In this document: positions 1 to 8,288 of the stretch, piece by piece
How the letters are laid out: the number at the start of each line of letters is the position of its first letter
Numbering within the stretch: the first letter of the stretch is position 1
DNA from: JANQUM01 sp047630355
GTDB lineage: Bacteria > Bacteroidota > Bacteroidia > Cytophagales > Spirosomataceae
Direction: 5' to 3'
Length of the DNA: 10,952 nt
Assembly (NCBI GenBank): GCA_047630355.1
Contig: JBLHXN010000111.1
Coordinates: 1-10,952 of the forward strand
The notes under the pieces: model-generated
Database searches by the model: none
The model's input: only the letters and a program-made list of their open reading frames with translations
What the model was told of the DNA's origin: nothing
Position numbers and translations under genes: made by a program

Positions 1-572
1 CTTCACGCAGCGGAACTAGTCCTGCGGTACTTTTGAAGGTTGCGTTTATAGCGGAACGCTTTGGCGATATACCGAAAGCAATATTTTACTTATCGAAATA
101 CAATCAGACTTTTCCGTCAACATTGGTTTCAAGTAAGATTGGAGAATTGGCGGAGAATGAAGGATATAGTGGATATCAAAAGAACGACCTGACTAACATT
201 TTGACGTTCATCGCCGCCTATTATTTCTATATTATTATGGTTTTTGTGCTGATTGGCTTCGGAATGTTCTACATACTGTTCAATAAATTCTCGAAGAACC
301 AGCAATTTCTCAAAAGGCATTCGGCTATTCTCTTTTTATATCTTGCTGGACTCATCTTTATTGTCAATTCTCCTTTAGGCATCCGTAACGTGATTGTAAA
401 GTCGTCAGCTGCAGAATTACGCTCCGAGCCATCCAGTGCTTCTCAGGCTCTGCAAAATGTCAATGCCGGAGACAAACTTGATTACTTAGGGGAGGTAGAT
501 ATCTGGAACCGTGTTAAAGTGGAAAATAAGATATACTTTATTAACCAGAATAGTTGCTGGGAGCTTGAATAA
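1..572 (+). CDS. TPR / transmembrane / SH3-domain protein, C-terminal part (5' truncated by window edge)
   Basis: The reading frame is open from base 3, so the true start lies upstream; the TTG at 33 is internal. The visible part opens with a TPR-like helix pair (a run such as ERFGDIPKAIFYLSKY). Next come two hydrophobic segments, about residues 56-84 and 96-113 counted from position 33, separated by a basic loop. The last ~60 residues form a bacterial SH3-like domain (start near AELRSEPSS, ending WNRVKV...YFINQ). This TPR-TM-SH3 order is common in Bacteroidota membrane proteins and resembles BatE of the Bat (aerotolerance) operons. No bat neighbour is visible, and the two TM segments suggest a related family rather than BatE itself. 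The SH3 domain should face the periplasm and may bind peptidoglycan or protein. The domain reading is fairly secure; the function is unknown. Confidence 0.75.
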   Translation, partial: SRSGTSPAVLLKVAFIAERFGDIPKAIFYLSKYNQTFPSTLVSSKIGELAENEGYSGYQKNDLTNILTFIAAYYFYIIMVFVLIGFGMFYILFNKFSKNQQFLKRHSAILFLYLAGLIFIVNSPLGIRNVIVKSSAAELRSEPSSASQALQNVNAGDKLDYLGEVDIWNRVKVENKIYFINQNSCWELE

Positions 573-573
573 C

Positions 574-606
574 AAAACCCCGACAAGTAGTACTTGCCGG
601 GGTTTT
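574..606. terminator. Bidirectional intrinsic terminator between convergent genes
   Basis: A 15-bp inverted repeat with a 3-nt loop (AGT) starts with AAAACCCCG and ends with CGGGGTTTT. It begins 2 nt after the stop of the SH3 gene and lies 24 nt past the stop of the convergent M61 gene. The A-tract on one side and T-tract on the other let it work in both directions. The one imperfection is an A-C mismatch in the plus transcript but a G-U wobble in the minus transcript, so the minus-strand hairpin should be slightly more stable. Confidence 0.85.
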
Positions 607-629
607 AATCTTAATTCCTTGCGATTTTT

Positions 630-2438
630 TTAGTTGTGCACTAGTTTGTTGTAAACTTTCGCTTGGTCGACTGTCATGCCCGTCATTTTAGAAAGTGAAT
701 AGTTTACCGCCGGATTCCGAAGCAACGGAATGTCGTACGTAAACTCTGCACCCGAACGTTTGACTTTAACTTTTACGCTGTCGCCTATTTTTTTACCATC
801 AGTCAATTGACTTGAGTCGGTGAACTTCAAACCGTTTACTTCAAGAATTTCGTCTCCTACGTAGATACCGTTTGTATAAGCCCCTGAGTCTCTCACTACG
901 TTACTAACATTGTCACCACGGATATATGCTCCGAAGTAGGGCGTTGCTTCTCCTGCAAGTTCGTTAGAGACGCTTAATCCAGCTTTATTGAAGAAGTAAT
1001 CGTAATCAATCGCGGTAGTTCCCCACACGTAGTTATCAAAGAAACTCTGTAATGACTTTCCGGCAACCACTTCACAGGCTTGCTGCATTTCTGCATCTGT
1101 AAATCCGCGATTTTGTTTCTTGTAGTATTGCTCCCACAGATATTTCATTACATCATCCAAAGATTTATCACCTTTAGATTCCGCCAAAATTTCGATGTTT
1201 AACAATAAACCAATTACGCCACCCTTCGAATAATACGATACGGTGGTGTTTTGTGAATTCTCATTTCTGCGGTAATACTTAATCCAGGCATCCCAAGAAG
1301 ATTCGGCAACTGCTTGTACTTCTTGGCCGGGAGAGTTTTCGATTGAGTTTAAGTCACTCGCCATGTAGCGTAAGTAATCATCCTCAGACATCATTCCTGC
1401 TCTTCTGATCAAATCATCTTGGTAAAATGAAGTGAATCCTTCCGAAACCCAAAGTAAGTGAGTATAGTTCTCATTTTCGTAGTCGAATGGTCCCAAAGCT
1501 TCTGGACGAATCCGTTTCACGTTCCACAGGTGAAAGTACTCGTGGGCAATCAACCCCATAAATCCACGGAAAGCCCGCTCCGAAGCATAAGCAGCGGGTG
1601 AAGTCTGACAAGTAGTCGAATACAAGTGTTCAAGACCACCACCAATTCCGGGTAAGTGATGAACAATGAAGAGGTATTCTTTGCACGGATGCTCTCCAAC
1701 TACTCCAGTGGCGGCATTCACTACTTTTTTGTAAGCCGATAATACCTCTTCTTTATCATAAACGAGTGACTGATTACTGTACATCGCAATGGTGTGCCTT
1801 ACTCCGGCTGCTTCAAAATAGAGTAATTCTTGATTTCCAATTTCGATTGGACTGTCAACTAATTCGTCAAAAGACTTAATTTCGTAGTTAAAGCCACTGA
1901 TATTTTTTAGAGCGGTTGAAACTTTAGAAAACGAAGCGTGCGGTTTTACTGTTAGCGTAGCCTTATCTTTCATTAACTCAGGAACGTACATAAAAACGCT
2001 TGCTCCGTTTATGTAACCGTGAGTATCGTCCAGGTACGAAGTTCTGACGGTAAGTTCGTAGCAGTAGATACTATACTCCACAACAACTTCGTTGCTCGTT
2101 CCACAATCTATTTCCCACGTATTCTTGTTTATCTTAGTCACACCGGCAGTTTTTCCGTTTGCCGTTGCGTTCACGTTGTCAATATTTCGGGCGTACTCCC
2201 GAATTAGATAAGAACCCGGAGTCCAGGTTGCCATCTTTACTTGTACTTTCCCGTCTTTCGCAATTTTCTGAGCGTTGTTGACTTTCATCGTCACGTCAAA
2301 ATAATGCGTGTGCGGATTGGGCATTTCCAATACATAAGATAAGTTTGTGGTTGGTAACTGACTCACCACCTTAGAAGCAGTACAACTACTCAGGAAAAAT
2401 ATGATCAGCGATAGCAATTTGAATTGAATTGATTTCAT
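630..2438 (-). CDS. M61 family glycyl-aminopeptidase-type lipoprotein with C-terminal PDZ domain
   Basis: A 602-residue zinc metallopeptidase. The N-terminus is a lipoprotein signal (hydrophobic run ending LSSC, acylated Cys19). Residues ~30-200 are the beta-rich N-terminal domain of M61 enzymes. The catalytic domain follows: GGGLEH at 266-271 (counterpart of the M1-type exopeptidase substrate loop), the zinc motif HEYFH at 299-303 with catalytic Glu300, and SEG at 332-334 giving Glu333 as third zinc ligand. Residues ~500-575 form a PDZ domain (YFGAYIRG...NGIYVGDEILEVNG). All catalytic residues are present and the length is normal, so it should be active, trimming small N-terminal residues from peptides. 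No acidic run follows Cys19, so there is no obvious surface-export signal; a periplasm-facing outer-membrane lipoprotein is the simplest guess. It is monocistronic here, divergent from the TPR operon. ATG 2438 is chosen because the signal peptide starts there. Confidence 0.93.
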   Translation of the reverse strand: MKSIQFKLLSLIIFFLSSCTASKVVSQLPTTNLSYVLEMPNPHTHYFDVTMKVNNAQKIAKDGKVQVKMATWTPGSYLIREYARNIDNVNATANGKTAGVTKINKNTWEIDCGTSNEVVVEYSIYCYELTVRTSYLDDTHGYINGASVFMYVPELMKDKATLTVKPHASFSKVSTALKNISGFNYEIKSFDELVDSPIEIGNQELLYFEAAGVRHTIAMYSNQSLVYDKEEVLSAYKKVVNAATGVVGEHPCKEYLFIVHHLPGIGGGLEHLYSTTCQTSPAAYASERAFRGFMGLIAHEYFHLWNVKRIRPEALGPFDYENENYTHLLWVSEGFTSFYQDDLIRRAGMMSEDDYLRYMASDLNSIENSPGQEVQAVAESSWDAWIKYYRRNENSQNTTVSYYSKGGVIGLLLNIEILAESKGDKSLDDVMKYLWEQYYKKQNRGFTDAEMQQACEVVAGKSLQSFFDNYVWGTTAIDYDYFFNKAGLSVSNELAGEATPYFGAYIRGDNVSNVVRDSGAYTNGIYVGDEILEVNGLKFTDSSQLTDGKKIGDSVKVKVKRSGAEFTYDIPLLRNPAVNYSLSKMTGMTVDQAKVYNKLVHN

Positions 2439-2548
2439 TATACTTGATTAGTGTTTAGTTTACAATTTAAGTAACTCGATAAACGTTAAAGTCGAAAAGT
2501 TAGGTTTTGTTAGCTTATTATACAATCCTACTGAAAGAAAAAGCTCAC
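2439..2548. promoter_or_regulatory. Divergent intergenic region with probable promoters both ways
   Basis: These 110 bp separate the M61 gene (minus) from the TPR operon (plus), so both must be transcribed from here. Plus strand: TAGGTTTTG at 2501-2509 approximates the Bacteroidota -7 element TAnnTTTG, about 40 nt before ATG 2549. Minus strand: TAAATTG (complement of 2463-2469), about 25 nt before the M61 start, is a weaker match. Neither has a convincing -33 TTG at the usual spacing. No operator palindrome or Shine-Dalgarno site stands out, which is normal in this phylum. Confidence 0.35.
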
Positions 2549-5548
2549 ATGAAATACAAATTCCTCCGTTCAGTTCTTTTGGCCGTTCTCTTCGGTCATA
2601 CCACATTTGCCCAAAATACGCTTAGTTACACTGAAACCGAACGTTTCTATAATCAGGGCGTCGAGCTATTTGAGAAAAAACTTTACGTTGCGGCACGAAG
2701 TTCGTTTCAGGAATACATAGATAAATCAATAAAATCGCTCAGTCCGAACCAATTTAATCTGGCTAACGCCTCTTATTACGCAGCGGTATCTGGATTATAC
2801 ACCAATGCTTTGGATGCAGACGTTGCCGTCGAGCGATTTGTGACTACTTACTCTGAGCATCCGAAAGCGAAAATCATTTACAGTGATTTGGGCAATAGTT
2901 TTTACGTCAAAGGCGAATTTGACAAAGCGATTGAATATTTCCAGAAAGCTACGGCGTACCGTGAAAATACATTGGACGTGTATGAAGATAAGTACAAACT
3001 TGCCGTTGCTTATTATAAAACTGATAGAATAGACGAAGCTTTACGAACTTTCAACGAAGTGAAGAAGTCTGTTTCGGAGAAAGCCATTCACTCCGCTTAT
3101 TACGCTGCGGCAATTAATTTTTCCCGTGATAATTACGAAGAGGCCCTAATCGACCTGAAACGAGTAGAGAATGTGAGTCCGTACAAAATTGAAGTTCCGA
3201 ACTGGATTGCCCAAATTTATTTTAAGCAAAACCGTTATGACGAACTTTTAGTGTACGCTGAACCAATTGTGGCGAATCCGAACGGAAGGAAAATTGACGA
3301 GGTATGTCTTGTTGCTGCTGAAGTTCTTTTCTTTCAAGATGAATTCACGCGGGCGGCTACTTATTATGAGAAGTACCGAACGTTCCGTCGGGGAACAACC
3401 GATGCCGCCGTTACTTTTCGTCACGGTTATAGTTTGTACAAAGCGGAGGACTTTACCCGTGCCACCGAGCTTTTCAAACAAATTGCCTACCAAAAAGATG
3501 AACTTGGTCAGCAAGCGGCTTATTATTTAGGAATCTCAGCTCTTAAATCAAAGAACTTGGACGCCGCCGAAGCTGCTTTTAAAGTTGCTCAGTCAAATGA
3601 TTTTGACGCAGGAATCACGGAGGAGGCCACTTATAATTACACGAAGGTTCTGGTAGAAAAAGGTAATACAAACGAAGCAATTGAGCAACTCAAAAAGTAC
3701 GTAAAAACTTATCCTCAAGGTAAATACACTGATCAAACCAATGAGTTATTGAGTGATATTCTTTTCGAAAATAACAACTATAAAGCCGCCATTGAGTACA
3801 TAGAATCTTTGCCAAGAAGAACTTCTAAGATAAACGAAGCTTATCAGAAACTTGCTTATAATCAAGGTGTTATTGATTTTAATATTGAAAAGTTTAAAGA
3901 ATCTTTTTCTTATTTTCAGAAATCCCTGACGCAGCAAATTAGCAAACCTTTAGCGGAGGAATCTAAGTTTTGGCTTGCCGAATCTGCGTTTGCGTTGGAA
4001 GATCCCCAAGCCGAGCAATTGTACCGAAATGCTCTTAGCTCTTCCAATCAAGTACTCAGAAATAAAAGCCTTTACGGTTTGGGTTACCTCTATTATAATA
4101 ATGAAGACTACGCGAAGGCCCAACAGTTTTTTGGTGAACTTGTGAACAACACGAAAGGGCAGGAGCAAACTATTCAGAAATATGAAGATGCTCTGATGCG
4201 ATTAGGAGATAGCTACTTGGTGCAGCGTAATTTCAAACAAGCACTTGCCGTTTACGAAGATGCGATTCAGAACAGTCGTACCGAAAAGGATTACGCCTTG
4301 TATCAAAAAGCAAACACACTCAAATTTTTGGGAAGAATTGATGAAGCTAATCGCACGTACAAAATCTTGACATCCCGTTACAAGAATTCACGATTAATTG
4401 ATGATGCGTTGTATCAACAAGGAAAACTCGAACTTGAAGGAGGCGATTTTAATGACGCAATTTCTACGTTTACAGAATTACTCCGCAGAAGACCGTCGAG
4501 TACACTGGTTCCGAGTGTGTTGGTTCGTCGGGCGTTGGCTTTTTCTAATTTGCAGCGTTACGATCAGGCAATTAACGATTATAAAATTATTGTCAGAAAA
4601 TTTGGAAAGTCAGAGGAAACTGAAGAAGCTCTAATTGGATTGCGTGACTTACTAAATACGGTGAATCGTAACGACGAGTTTATTGCTATTGCGGAGGAGT
4701 ATCGTAAAAATAATCCTGAGAGTGCAAGTATTATCAACCTACAATACGAAACTGCTAAAGGACTTTACTTTAGCGAAAAGTACCAACAAGCCATCAGTGC
4801 TTTAAAGCGGTACGTTGATTCGTACCCATTGAGTTCAAACGTTCCGGAGGCGAAATACTACATTGCTGATGCTTACTACATTTTGAAAGATTACAGCAAT
4901 GCACTTCCTTACTACGAGAAGGTCGTGAGTGATAATCAAACGTTGTTTGTATCGCAGGCGGCGTATCGGGCAGCTACGATACTTTTTGAAACGAATAAGT
5001 TTGAAGATTCTAAAAAATACTATGCTCTCGTTGCGGGGTCTTCGTCTAACAAAAGACAAATCGCTCTTGCGTGGGAAGGGTTGATCAAAGCTAATTTTGA
5101 AACCGGTAACTGCGATGAAGTAAGAAAGTATGCAAATGAAGTTTTATATGACGGTGGTAATATCGTGATTGGTTTGGAGAATCGGGCTCAACTTTACCTT
5201 GGTAAATGTTTGCAAAAAAACCGCAATTGGATTGCCGCAAGGGAAGCGTACGAGAAAACGATGAAACTTGCTAAAGACGAAAACGCCGCTGAAGCAAAAT
5301 ATCGGATTGGAGAAATGCTGTACGATCAGGGAGACTTTGATGGTTCGATTACAGAAATGCAAAATCTATCTCAAAATTACGGCGACTTCATTGAGTGGTA
5401 CGAAAAAGCGTTCCTGCTAATTTCTAAAAACTACATTTCTAAGAAAGACGCATTCATGGCAAAGGCAACGCTGAATTCTATCATCGAAAATTCTGAGTCT
5501 GCGGAAACGGTGAGTGAAGCAAAGCAATTGCTCAACTCAATAAAATAA
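2549..5548 (+). CDS. Large exported tetratricopeptide-repeat protein
   Basis: A 999-residue protein. ATG 2549 is preferred over an in-frame TTG at 2507 because a clean signal peptide starts there (MKYKF, hydrophobic core, TTFA|QN cleavage about residue 21). The mature part is almost entirely TPR or TPR-like helix pairs, roughly twenty. Recurrent units include GEFDKAIEYFQKA, DYAKAQQFFGEL, NFKQALAVYEDAI, RYDQAINDYKII and DYSNALPYYEKV. No TM segment, catalytic motif or lipobox is visible, so it should be a soluble periplasmic scaffold or one attached to a membrane partner. The next gene encodes an outer-membrane barrel 36 bp downstream. As I recall, this TPR-barrel pairing recurs in Bacteroidota, so a physical complex is a reasonable inference. 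It is the first gene of the probable five-gene operon. TPR assignment is very sure; the cellular role is not known to me. Confidence 0.9.
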   Translation: MKYKFLRSVLLAVLFGHTTFAQNTLSYTETERFYNQGVELFEKKLYVAARSSFQEYIDKSIKSLSPNQFNLANASYYAAVSGLYTNALDADVAVERFVTTYSEHPKAKIIYSDLGNSFYVKGEFDKAIEYFQKATAYRENTLDVYEDKYKLAVAYYKTDRIDEALRTFNEVKKSVSEKAIHSAYYAAAINFSRDNYEEALIDLKRVENVSPYKIEVPNWIAQIYFKQNRYDELLVYAEPIVANPNGRKIDEVCLVAAEVLFFQDEFTRAATYYEKYRTFRRGTTDAAVTFRHGYSLYKAEDFTRATELFKQIAYQKDELGQQAAYYLGISALKSKNLDAAEAAFKVAQSNDFDAGITEEATYNYTKVLVEKGNTNEAIEQLKKYVKTYPQGKYTDQTNELLSDILFENNNYKAAIEYIESLPRRTSKINEAYQKLAYNQGVIDFNIEKFKESFSYFQKSLTQQISKPLAEESKFWLAESAFALEDPQAEQLYRNALSSSNQVLRNKSLYGLGYLYYNNEDYAKAQQFFGELVNNTKGQEQTIQKYEDALMRLGDSYLVQRNFKQALAVYEDAIQNSRTEKDYALYQKANTLKFLGRIDEANRTYKILTSRYKNSRLIDDALYQQGKLELEGGDFNDAISTFTELLRRRPSSTLVPSVLVRRALAFSNLQRYDQAINDYKIIVRKFGKSEETEEALIGLRDLLNTVNRNDEFIAIAEEYRKNNPESASIINLQYETAKGLYFSEKYQQAISALKRYVDSYPLSSNVPEAKYYIADAYYILKDYSNALPYYEKVVSDNQTLFVSQAAYRAATILFETNKFEDSKKYYALVAGSSSNKRQIALAWEGLIKANFETGNCDEVRKYANEVLYDGGNIVIGLENRAQLYLGKCLQKNRNWIAAREAYEKTMKLAKDENAAEAKYRIGEMLYDQGDFDGSITEMQNLSQNYGDFIEWYEKAFLLISKNYISKKDAFMAKATLNSIIENSESAETVSEAKQLLNSIK

Positions 5549-5584
5549 TTTACGGTTACTACCAAAGAACATTATCCAAATTTT

Positions 5585-7267
5585 ATGAAAAAAGCGTTTG
5601 TCATTTCTGCTCTTTTAACTCACCTCGCTTTCGGCTCTTCGTTTGGGCAGGGAATTGGTAACGAAGAAATTACGATTACGAAAGAACGTCAGGTTTCGCT
5701 GCCGAAAGCAAACCGGATCTACGATAAAATTCAGGTTATCGAACCCGAAAAAGCAAGTAAGAAAATTACCTATACTTTTTTCGACCGTAAACCAACGGGA
5801 ATTGAGCGGTCAGATTTTAAACCGTCGGTGGTTGATCCCGCCGCAAACGGTAAGGATAATTTCACAAGCGATGGCTATTATAATTACCTGAAATTGGGTG
5901 CGGGTAATTTTGGTCGTTTGTTTGGTGAGTTAAACATCAATTCGTTTCAAAACGATAACATTGTTTTTGGTCTGAATGCACATCATAATTCCGCCAAGCG
6001 TGGGCCGGTGGAGGGTGAAAACTCTGGCAACAGCATTTCAAAAATTGATATTCACGGAAAATATCACAGTAATGGATTCGAATTAAGGGCGTTCGGTGGT
6101 TACGAAAGAAGCAACTATCATTTTTACGGATACGATACCACCGCTTTTTCAAATACTTTTGAAAAAGAAGACATTAGACAATTACTCAATAAGTTCAACT
6201 TCGGCGTTGGGTTTGAAAATACGGATGCAGACGCAGCTATTGATTATCAGCTGCTTACGCAAATTAAAACGTTGAATGATTATTTATCTGCCGAAGAGAT
6301 TGACTGGGGAACAAGCCTGAACCTGAAGTTTAACCTGATTCCTAATAAGATTGTCGGAAAAATAAATGCCGATGCCTATATTTCTCAGCGAACTGACAAT
6401 GATATTCAACGAATACAAAAGCGTAACCTTTTTCGGGTACAGCCTTCTTTCATCTTCAACTATAATCAGTTTAGTGCGGAGGTTGGCTACCGTGCCGTAA
6501 ATCAGTTTGACGAAATAAATCAGGTGAATGAAACGGTAGGTTTCCCGACGGTAGAACTAACTTACAAAACGCCTAACCTGCTTTACTTCTCCGCTGGGTA
6601 CGACGGTGATATTGTGAGAAATACCTTGGGTTCTTTCTTAAATGAGAACCCTTTTTTAAGGAGTCAGGTGCCACTGTTGAATACTACTAAAGACCGTGAA
6701 ATTTACATTTCTTCAAAAGGAGATATTTACGGCGGAAGTAGTTACAACGTCAAGTTGGCGTACGGAAGTTATACAAATCTATACTTTTTTACTCCTTACG
6801 ATGCGAATCAACGTTTTGAGTCCAGAAAGTACGATATTGTATACGACGGAAATTCAAGTCCTTTCTTTCACGGAAACTTACAAATCAATTATCAACCGAC
6901 GGAGAGTATCCGCTCTAACGTAAATTTTAATTATTACTACTACGGAACTGAGGTGTTTGAAAAGCCATTTCACCGGCCGTCAATTGATTTGACTTTTAGT
7001 AATTCGTTTGTAATTCAGGAGCGTTTTATTGCGGCTGTAGATTTATTTCTCTTGGGAGATATGTACGCTCAAGACCCGTTCAATTTTAACGAAGTTACGA
7101 AACTTCCAACCATTGTAGATTTAAATACAAAATTTGACTATTTATTGAGCGACCAATTCACGTGCTTTGTGCAACTAAACAATTTATTGAACCAGAATTA
7201 CCAGAGATTTCTGTTTTATCCGAAACAAGGTTTGAATTTTCTTGTAGGTGTCAATGTTTCGATATAA
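5585..7267 (+). CDS. Plugless TonB-dependent-receptor-like outer-membrane beta-barrel
   Basis: A 560-residue exported protein. The signal peptide spans residues 1-21 (SSFG|QG). A short linker (~22-95) includes a TKERQVSLPKANRIYDKI stretch and ITYTFFDRK. After that come alternating amphipathic strands rich in Tyr, Phe and Asn to the end. The last ~29 residues (NNLLNQNYQ...LFYP...GLNFLVGVNVSI) match the C-terminal hallmark of TonB-dependent receptors, although the final residue is Ile rather than Phe. The N-terminal region is far too short for a ~130-residue plug, and no carboxypeptidase-like or TonB-box segment is evident. It is therefore a short barrel of the receptor superfamily rather than a standard nutrient transporter. 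It sits between the TPR scaffold gene and the HU-SPOR gene with no terminator. Barrel assignment is firm; transport substrate, if any, is unknown. A structural or export role is equally possible. Confidence 0.87.
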   Translation: MKKAFVISALLTHLAFGSSFGQGIGNEEITITKERQVSLPKANRIYDKIQVIEPEKASKKITYTFFDRKPTGIERSDFKPSVVDPAANGKDNFTSDGYYNYLKLGAGNFGRLFGELNINSFQNDNIVFGLNAHHNSAKRGPVEGENSGNSISKIDIHGKYHSNGFELRAFGGYERSNYHFYGYDTTAFSNTFEKEDIRQLLNKFNFGVGFENTDADAAIDYQLLTQIKTLNDYLSAEEIDWGTSLNLKFNLIPNKIVGKINADAYISQRTDNDIQRIQKRNLFRVQPSFIFNYNQFSAEVGYRAVNQFDEINQVNETVGFPTVELTYKTPNLLYFSAGYDGDIVRNTLGSFLNENPFLRSQVPLLNTTKDREIYISSKGDIYGGSSYNVKLAYGSYTNLYFFTPYDANQRFESRKYDIVYDGNSSPFFHGNLQINYQPTESIRSNVNFNYYYYGTEVFEKPFHRPSIDLTFSNSFVIQERFIAAVDLFLLGDMYAQDPFNFNEVTKLPTIVDLNTKFDYLLSDQFTCFVQLNNLLNQNYQRFLFYPKQGLNFLVGVNVSI

Positions 7268-7294
7268 TTTCGTTGTTAGTAAACCCCCAAAGTG

Positions 7295-8278
7295 ATGATA
7301 AATATAAATCATGAAATCCGTTCGCTGTTATTTGACCACGATTACGTAACAGTTCCTGGCCTTGGTGCTTTCATTGCTCATTACGAACCATCAGTATATA
7401 ATTCCGAGAATAATTCTTTTTCTCCGCCTAACCGCAAGATTTCATTTAACAGTGTCCTGAAACAAGACGATGGTCTGTTAATGTCAACGTTAATGAAGAA
7501 GCGTAGCCTTTCTACTCAGAAAGCCAAAGAAGTAATATTTGTATACGTACAGGAAATTAAGAACAAGTTAGTATCTAATGATGCATTCGAATTCAGCGGA
7601 ATTGGCGAGTTAGAATTGTCAAAAGATCAAAAGATTATATTCTCTCCAGCGTTAAGCAACTTTTACAATGAGAGTTACGGGTTTGATACGCTTTATAGTT
7701 TTAATAACAGCAACTTTACGTACTCTAAGAAATACTTCGAAAACTCTGTTTCAGAGACAAGTTGGTACGAATTGGACACGATGAATATTTCGATGTCTAA
7801 AATTGTCAAGAAACCCTTTTATATTAAATTTTTATACGCGTTGCCTTTAGTCTTCCTGATTACAGGTTTAATTTCAGTTTTAGTATTCAATCCATCTACC
7901 GCTGAAAATGCACACAGTAGCCTGAACCCAGTTGATTACATTAACTCTGTTAAATCTTGGTTTTCAGAACCTACTGCTAAAACTGAAATGGTTTCGGTCC
8001 CTAAGTTTACCGAAAGTGTTAAAATAGAAAAAGCTAATGCAGTAGTCGTAGTTCCAGCTCTGGTAAAACTGAAACTGATCGTTGGTATTTTCTCTAAAAG
8101 TAGTAATGCTAATAAACTCTACAACAAGTTAGTTCTTAACAACTTGGTTCCTCAGGTAACAACCAAAGACGGCAAAAGTATTATTCACATAAATGTTACA
8201 GATCAGGCCGAAGCCTTGACGGTATCAGATAAGTTGGAGCAATTAATAGGTGAGCGGGGCGTTTTATTAAAGAAATAA
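7295..8278 (+). CDS. HU (CCDC81-type) - transmembrane - SPOR protein
   Basis: A 327-residue protein. ATG 7295 is preferred over GTG 7292 because family members begin with a short lead into I..LLF.HD.V.VPGLGAF, as here (PGLGAF at 21-26). Residues ~1-130 read as the two tandem bacterial CCDC81-like HU domains: VPGLGAF, then GIGELEL at 102-108 and FSPALSNFYNESYGF. Residues ~177-198 are one TM helix (FLYALPLVFLITGLISVLVF), followed by a ~55-residue linker. Residues ~257-327 are a divergent SPOR domain (LKLIVGIFSKSSNANKLYNK...). Expected topology is HU part in the cytoplasm and SPOR in the periplasm, where SPOR domains bind denuded glycan at division sites. HU-fold domains often bind DNA, so a nucleoid-to-septum link is an attractive inference, not shown here. 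Spacing is 27 bp from the barrel gene and 10 bp to the next gene, which suggests co-expression. Confidence 0.82.
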   Translation: MININHEIRSLLFDHDYVTVPGLGAFIAHYEPSVYNSENNSFSPPNRKISFNSVLKQDDGLLMSTLMKKRSLSTQKAKEVIFVYVQEIKNKLVSNDAFEFSGIGELELSKDQKIIFSPALSNFYNESYGFDTLYSFNNSNFTYSKKYFENSVSETSWYELDTMNISMSKIVKKPFYIKFLYALPLVFLITGLISVLVFNPSTAENAHSSLNPVDYINSVKSWFSEPTAKTEMVSVPKFTESVKIEKANAVVVVPALVKLKLIVGIFSKSSNANKLYNKLVLNNLVPQVTTKDGKSIIHINVTDQAEALTVSDKLEQLIGERGVLLKK

Positions 8279-8288
8279 TTGAACGAAT

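Noticed and set aside
1..572. Naming the first gene batE
   Set aside because: The TPR-TM-SH3 order fits, but two TM segments are visible and no other bat gene is in view, so the name would be a guess.
2019..2207. 62-codon plus-strand ORF inside the M61 gene
   Set aside because: Antisense shadow of a conserved peptidase frame with no domain or upstream signal of its own.
2507..2548. N-terminal extension of the TPR protein from a TTG at 2507
   Set aside because: It would put 14 residues before a complete signal peptide starting at ATG 2549.
2540..2550. AAAGCTCACAT before the TPR start is also found in the 34-bp repeat unit, suggesting a shared operator
   Set aside because: Only one occurrence outside the repeat, at a different distance from the start codon and overlapping the ATG; most likely chance.
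3248..3530. Overlapping ORFs on both strands inside the TPR gene
   Set aside because: They lie wholly within a strongly supported TPR coding frame and their translations have no recognisable domain.
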